Notes under the pieces: model-generated
The model's database searches: none
The model's input: only the letters and a program-made list of their open reading frames with translations
Told to the model about the DNA's origin: nothing
Shown here: one piece after another, positions 6,755 through 9,129 of the stretch
How the letters are laid out: the number at the start of each line of letters is the position of its first letter
How positions within the stretch are numbered: the first letter of the stretch is position 1
Made by a program: the position numbers and the translations under genes
Assembly: GCA_945486445.1 (NCBI GenBank)
Contig: CALYTD010000027.1
Coordinates: 1-9,129 of the forward strand
Direction of reading: 5' to 3'
DNA length: 9,129 nucleotides
DNA from: an uncultured Prevotellaceae bacterium
GTDB lineage: Bacteria; Bacteroidota; Bacteroidia; Bacteroidales; Bacteroidaceae

Positions 6755-7447
6755 TTAGTTTGCCTGCTGCTGGGCCTTGTTTATCATCTCCTGAGAAGCA
6801 TAGAGATAAACCTCAACACGGCGGTTCTTCTGGCGTCCTGCCTCTGTACTGTTGTCGGCAACAGGATTACTTGAACCGTAACCGTTGACCTTCTTCAACT
6901 GAGAATACTGCACACCGTTGGCTGTAAGATAGTTGGCCACGGACTGAGCTCTGTTTACTGACAGCGGATTGTTTATGGCATCATTGCCGGTAGAGTCAGT
7001 ATAACCCTGAATATCAATGCTTACATCGCTGTTTTGTTTCATGATACCGATGAGTTTATTCAACTCGTTCTTGCTGGCAGTAGTGAGGTCTGCCTTGTTA
7101 GTAGCGAAGAGAATACCGGAACTGAAGGTCACCTTTACAGCGTCAAGACCGTTGGCATCCTTCACGGTCTCAACCTCTGCGTTCTGCAACTGTGCCTGTG
7201 CCTGCTTCTTAACCTTATCCATACGGTTGCCAATAACAGCGCCTGTGCCTGCACCTACGGCTGTGCCGATGGCAGTACCGATAGCGGTGTTGCCGGCAAT
7301 GGCACCTATAATAGAGCCTAAGGCCGCACCTCCGCCAGCGCCAAGTATAGCTCCCTGACCAGTCTTGCTCATGTTATTCCATGAATTACAACTTGAAATT
7401 GCAACACAAAAACCCAACAGAAGGGCTAAAATCTTAATCTGTTTCAT
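6755..7447 (-). CDS. OmpA-family outer-membrane lipoprotein with glycine-zipper segment
   Basis: A 230-residue protein with a lipoprotein signal peptide: basic MKQIK, a hydrophobic core, then lipobox ISSC with C20 as the predicted lipidation site. Residues about 30-74 form a glycine-rich, alternating small-residue segment typical of glycine-zipper domains. A short coiled segment (77-90) leads to an OmpA C-terminal domain (about 105-217). This domain has ILFATNKADL, GYTDSTG and LSVNRA; D151 and R166 have the 15-residue spacing of the Asp/Arg pair that binds meso-diaminopimelate in OmpA proteins, and NRRVE closes it. The inferred role is tethering the outer membrane to peptidoglycan, similar in layout to E. 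coli YiaD. It is first in the operon with mtgA and pcrA, which fits a shared wall-related role for the first two genes. Confidence 0.93.
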   Translation of the reverse strand: MKQIKILALLLGFCVAISSCNSWNNMSKTGQGAILGAGGGAALGSIIGAIAGNTAIGTAIGTAVGAGTGAVIGNRMDKVKKQAQAQLQNAEVETVKDANGLDAVKVTFSSGILFATNKADLTTASKNELNKLIGIMKQNSDVSIDIQGYTDSTGNDAINNPLSVNRAQSVANYLTANGVQYSQLKKVNGYGSSNPVADNSTEAGRQKNRRVEVYLYASQEMINKAQQQAN

Positions 7448-7506
7448 CTCTTTATGCTTTATAATATTAATAATGTGTGTGTAACATAATTGTCAAATTG
7501 ACATTG

Positions 7507-7538
7507 CAAAGTTAAACAAATTTCTGCAATAACCTAAA
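7507..7538 (-). promoter_or_regulatory. Bacteroidetes promoter of the lipoprotein-mtgA-pcrA operon
   Basis: On the minus strand TAACTTTG (7514-7507) fits the -7 consensus and is identical to the -7 box of the hemerythrin-LuxR gene. A weaker TTTA (7538-7535) lies 20 nt upstream at the -33 position. The -7 box is 59 nt before the ATG at 7447. It is the only -7-like match seen upstream of the operon. Confidence 0.68.
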
Positions 7539-7577
7539 TATTTTGTATTGTTCTGTGTTTATTTTCTATTTTTTTTG

Positions 7578-7585
7578 TATTTTTG
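7578..7585 (+). promoter_or_regulatory. Bacteroidetes -7 box for PPi-phosphofructokinase
   Basis: TATTTTTG fits TAnnTTTG and lies 51 nt upstream of the ATG at 7637. It follows a long T-rich tract (7561-7576) that may act as a flexible upstream element. No clear -33 box is seen. It faces away from the lipoprotein promoter, with 63 nt between the two -7 boxes, so the two upstream regions share the same DNA. Confidence 0.6.
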
Positions 7586-7636
7586 CAACATAAAACTAAC
7601 AAGCGACACACTTAAACTTAAATAGATAAAAGGAAA

Positions 7637-9129
7637 ATGGAAAAAAGCGCATTACAGATTGCACGTGCTGCCTATCAGCCCAAATTGCCGAAGGCATTGC
7701 GTGGTGCACTGAAAGCAATAGAGGGTGAACCCACGCAGTCAGTAGCCGATCAGGAAGAAGTTCAGAAACTATTCCCCAACACTTACGGTATGCCGTATCT
7801 ACGTTTTGAACCTACTAAGGGCGAGAGTGAGAGCGTTGCCGTTAATGTTGGCGTGATACTCTCTGGCGGTCAGGCGCCTGGCGGGCACAATGTTATATCT
7901 GGTCTCTTTGACGGAATAAAGAAATTGAACCCTGCAAACCGCCTCTATGGTTTCATTCTTGGCCCTGGTGGTCTTGTAGATCACAACTATATGGAGTTGA
8001 CGGCAGAGTTGATAGACGAGTATAGAAATACTGGTGGCTTTGACATCATTGGTTCTGGACGCACCAAACTGGAAAAGAAGGATCAGTTTGACAAAGGCCT
8101 TGAGATACTGAAAGCCCTTGACATAAAGGCTCTTGTCATCATAGGCGGTGACGATTCTAATACCAATGCCTGCGTACTTGCAGAGTATTACAAGGCTATT
8201 GGTGCTGATGTGCAGGGTATTGGTTGCCCAAAGACAATTGACGGAGACCTTAAAAACTCGGAGATAGAGACCTCTTTCGGTTTTGATACCGCTACAAAGG
8301 TTTATTCAGAGGTTATAGGTAATATCATGCGCGACTGTAACTCTGCCAAGAAGTATTGGCACTTTGTGAAACTAATGGGTCGCTCTGCCTCTCATGTTAC
8401 ATTGGAATGTGCATTGCAGACGCACCCTAACATCACCCTTATAGGTGAGGAAGTAGAGGCAAAGGAGCAGACTCTGGACGACGTAGTTACATACATTGCC
8501 GATGCAGTTGCTGACCGTGCCACACGTGGAATGAACTACGGAGTGGTGCTTGTGCCAGAAGGTCTCATAGAATTCATACCTGCAATAAAGAAGCTTATAG
8601 CCGAACTCAACGATATGCTTGCAGCCAATCAGGCTGACTTTGACTTCGTTGCTGATGATAAGAAGATTGACTACGTGCTGAAACACCTTTCTGATGAGAA
8701 TGCAGCAATCTTCAAGAGCCTGCCTATCGCAGTGTCACGCCAACTCGCATTGGAGCGCGATCCACACGGAAACGTACAGGTATCACTCATCGAGACGGAG
8801 CAGTTGCTTGCTGAGATGGTAGGAAAGAAACTGGCACAGTGGAAGAAGGACGGTCTGTACAGCGGCAAGTTCTCGACACAGCATCACTTCTTCGGCTACG
8901 AGGGACGTTGCGCTGCGCCGTCAAACTTTGATGCAGACTACTGCTATTCACTCGGCTTCAACGCCTCAATGCTCATTGCAGCAGGTAAGACCGGCTATAT
9001 GTCATCTATCAAGAACACATCAAAGCCCGTTGACCAGTGGGTGGCTGGCGGAATACCTATCACCATGATGATGGTCTCCGCAACGGAGTACGCCAAGAGT
9101 CAGACCGATTCTGCCGATGTCCTGGTGTT
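7637..9129 (+). CDS. Pyrophosphate--fructose-6-phosphate 1-phosphotransferase (long type), 3' truncated by window end
   Basis: 497 complete codons are visible and the frame is still open at the edge; the long family is usually about 550 residues, so roughly 50 are missing. The start is ATG at 7637, beginning MEKSALQIARAAYQPKLPK. Key sites are SGGQAPGGHN (G77-G83), GGDDSNT (170-176) with D172-D173, and PKTIDGD (198-204) with K199 and catalytic D202, then MGRSASH, PEGL and GYEGR. GGDD instead of GGDG, and PKTIDGD instead of PGTIDND, are the established marks of pyrophosphate rather than ATP as phosphoryl donor. The enzyme reversibly makes fructose 1,6-bisphosphate in the cytosol and saves ATP in anaerobic glycolysis. 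It is divergent from the lipoprotein operon. The symbol is left blank because both pfp and pfkA are in use for this type. Confidence 0.95.
   Translation, partial: MEKSALQIARAAYQPKLPKALRGALKAIEGEPTQSVADQEEVQKLFPNTYGMPYLRFEPTKGESESVAVNVGVILSGGQAPGGHNVISGLFDGIKKLNPANRLYGFILGPGGLVDHNYMELTAELIDEYRNTGGFDIIGSGRTKLEKKDQFDKGLEILKALDIKALVIIGGDDSNTNACVLAEYYKAIGADVQGIGCPKTIDGDLKNSEIETSFGFDTATKVYSEVIGNIMRDCNSAKKYWHFVKLMGRSASHVTLECALQTHPNITLIGEEVEAKEQTLDDVVTYIADAVADRATRGMNYGVVLVPEGLIEFIPAIKKLIAELNDMLAANQADFDFVADDKKIDYVLKHLSDENAAIFKSLPIAVSRQLALERDPHGNVQVSLIETEQLLAEMVGKKLAQWKKDGLYSGKFSTQHHFFGYEGRCAAPSNFDADYCYSLGFNASMLIAAGKTGYMSSIKNTSKPVDQWVAGGIPITMMMVSATEYAKSQTDSADVLV

Overview
The window looks like chromosomal DNA of a Bacteroidales bacterium, most likely Prevotella or a close relative. 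Four intergenic regions carry the Bacteroidetes -7 promoter box (TAnnTTTG), classical Shine-Dalgarno sites are mostly absent, and the glycolytic phosphofructokinase is of the long pyrophosphate-dependent type common in this group. The species call is inference. No tRNA, rRNA, CRISPR array, transposase or phage gene was seen.

Layout, left to right: (1) 1-102 is the 3' end of guaA, followed by a strong 13-bp hairpin. (2) 103-560 is an intergenic region holding a cluster of inverted repeats (about 239-327, 'element A') and a promoter. (3) 561-2333 (+) encodes a five-helix membrane protein with an extracytoplasmic alkaline-phosphatase-fold domain (LtaS/MdoB phosphoglycerol-transferase-like), more AT-rich than its neighbours. 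(4) 2383-3327 (-) encodes a one-component regulator that fuses a di-iron hemerythrin/RIC-like sensor to a LuxR-type DNA-binding domain. (5) 3334-3715 is an intergenic region with the regulator's promoter and a 73-nt near-perfect palindrome ('element B') sharing sequence words with element A. (6) 7447-3716 (-) is a three-gene operon: an OmpA-family lipoprotein, then mtgA (monofunctional peptidoglycan glycosyltransferase), then pcrA/uvrD (superfamily 1 DNA helicase). mtgA and pcrA overlap at TAATG, and element B, with a U-tract, probably ends the transcript. (7) 7448-7636 is a compact divergent promoter region. (8) 7637-9129 (+) is a PPi-dependent phosphofructokinase running off the end.

Most genes are housekeeping: purine synthesis, glycolysis, wall polymerisation, outer-membrane anchoring and DNA repair. 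The points worth following up are the dispersed palindromic element family (A and B share a 15-nt identical word and a 15/16 match), the hemerythrin-LuxR regulator with all six predicted iron ligands but no RIC-type cysteine pair, and the AT-rich LtaS-like enzyme whose predicted nucleophile is serine where LtaS has threonine. I see no clear multi-gene defence or mobile system.
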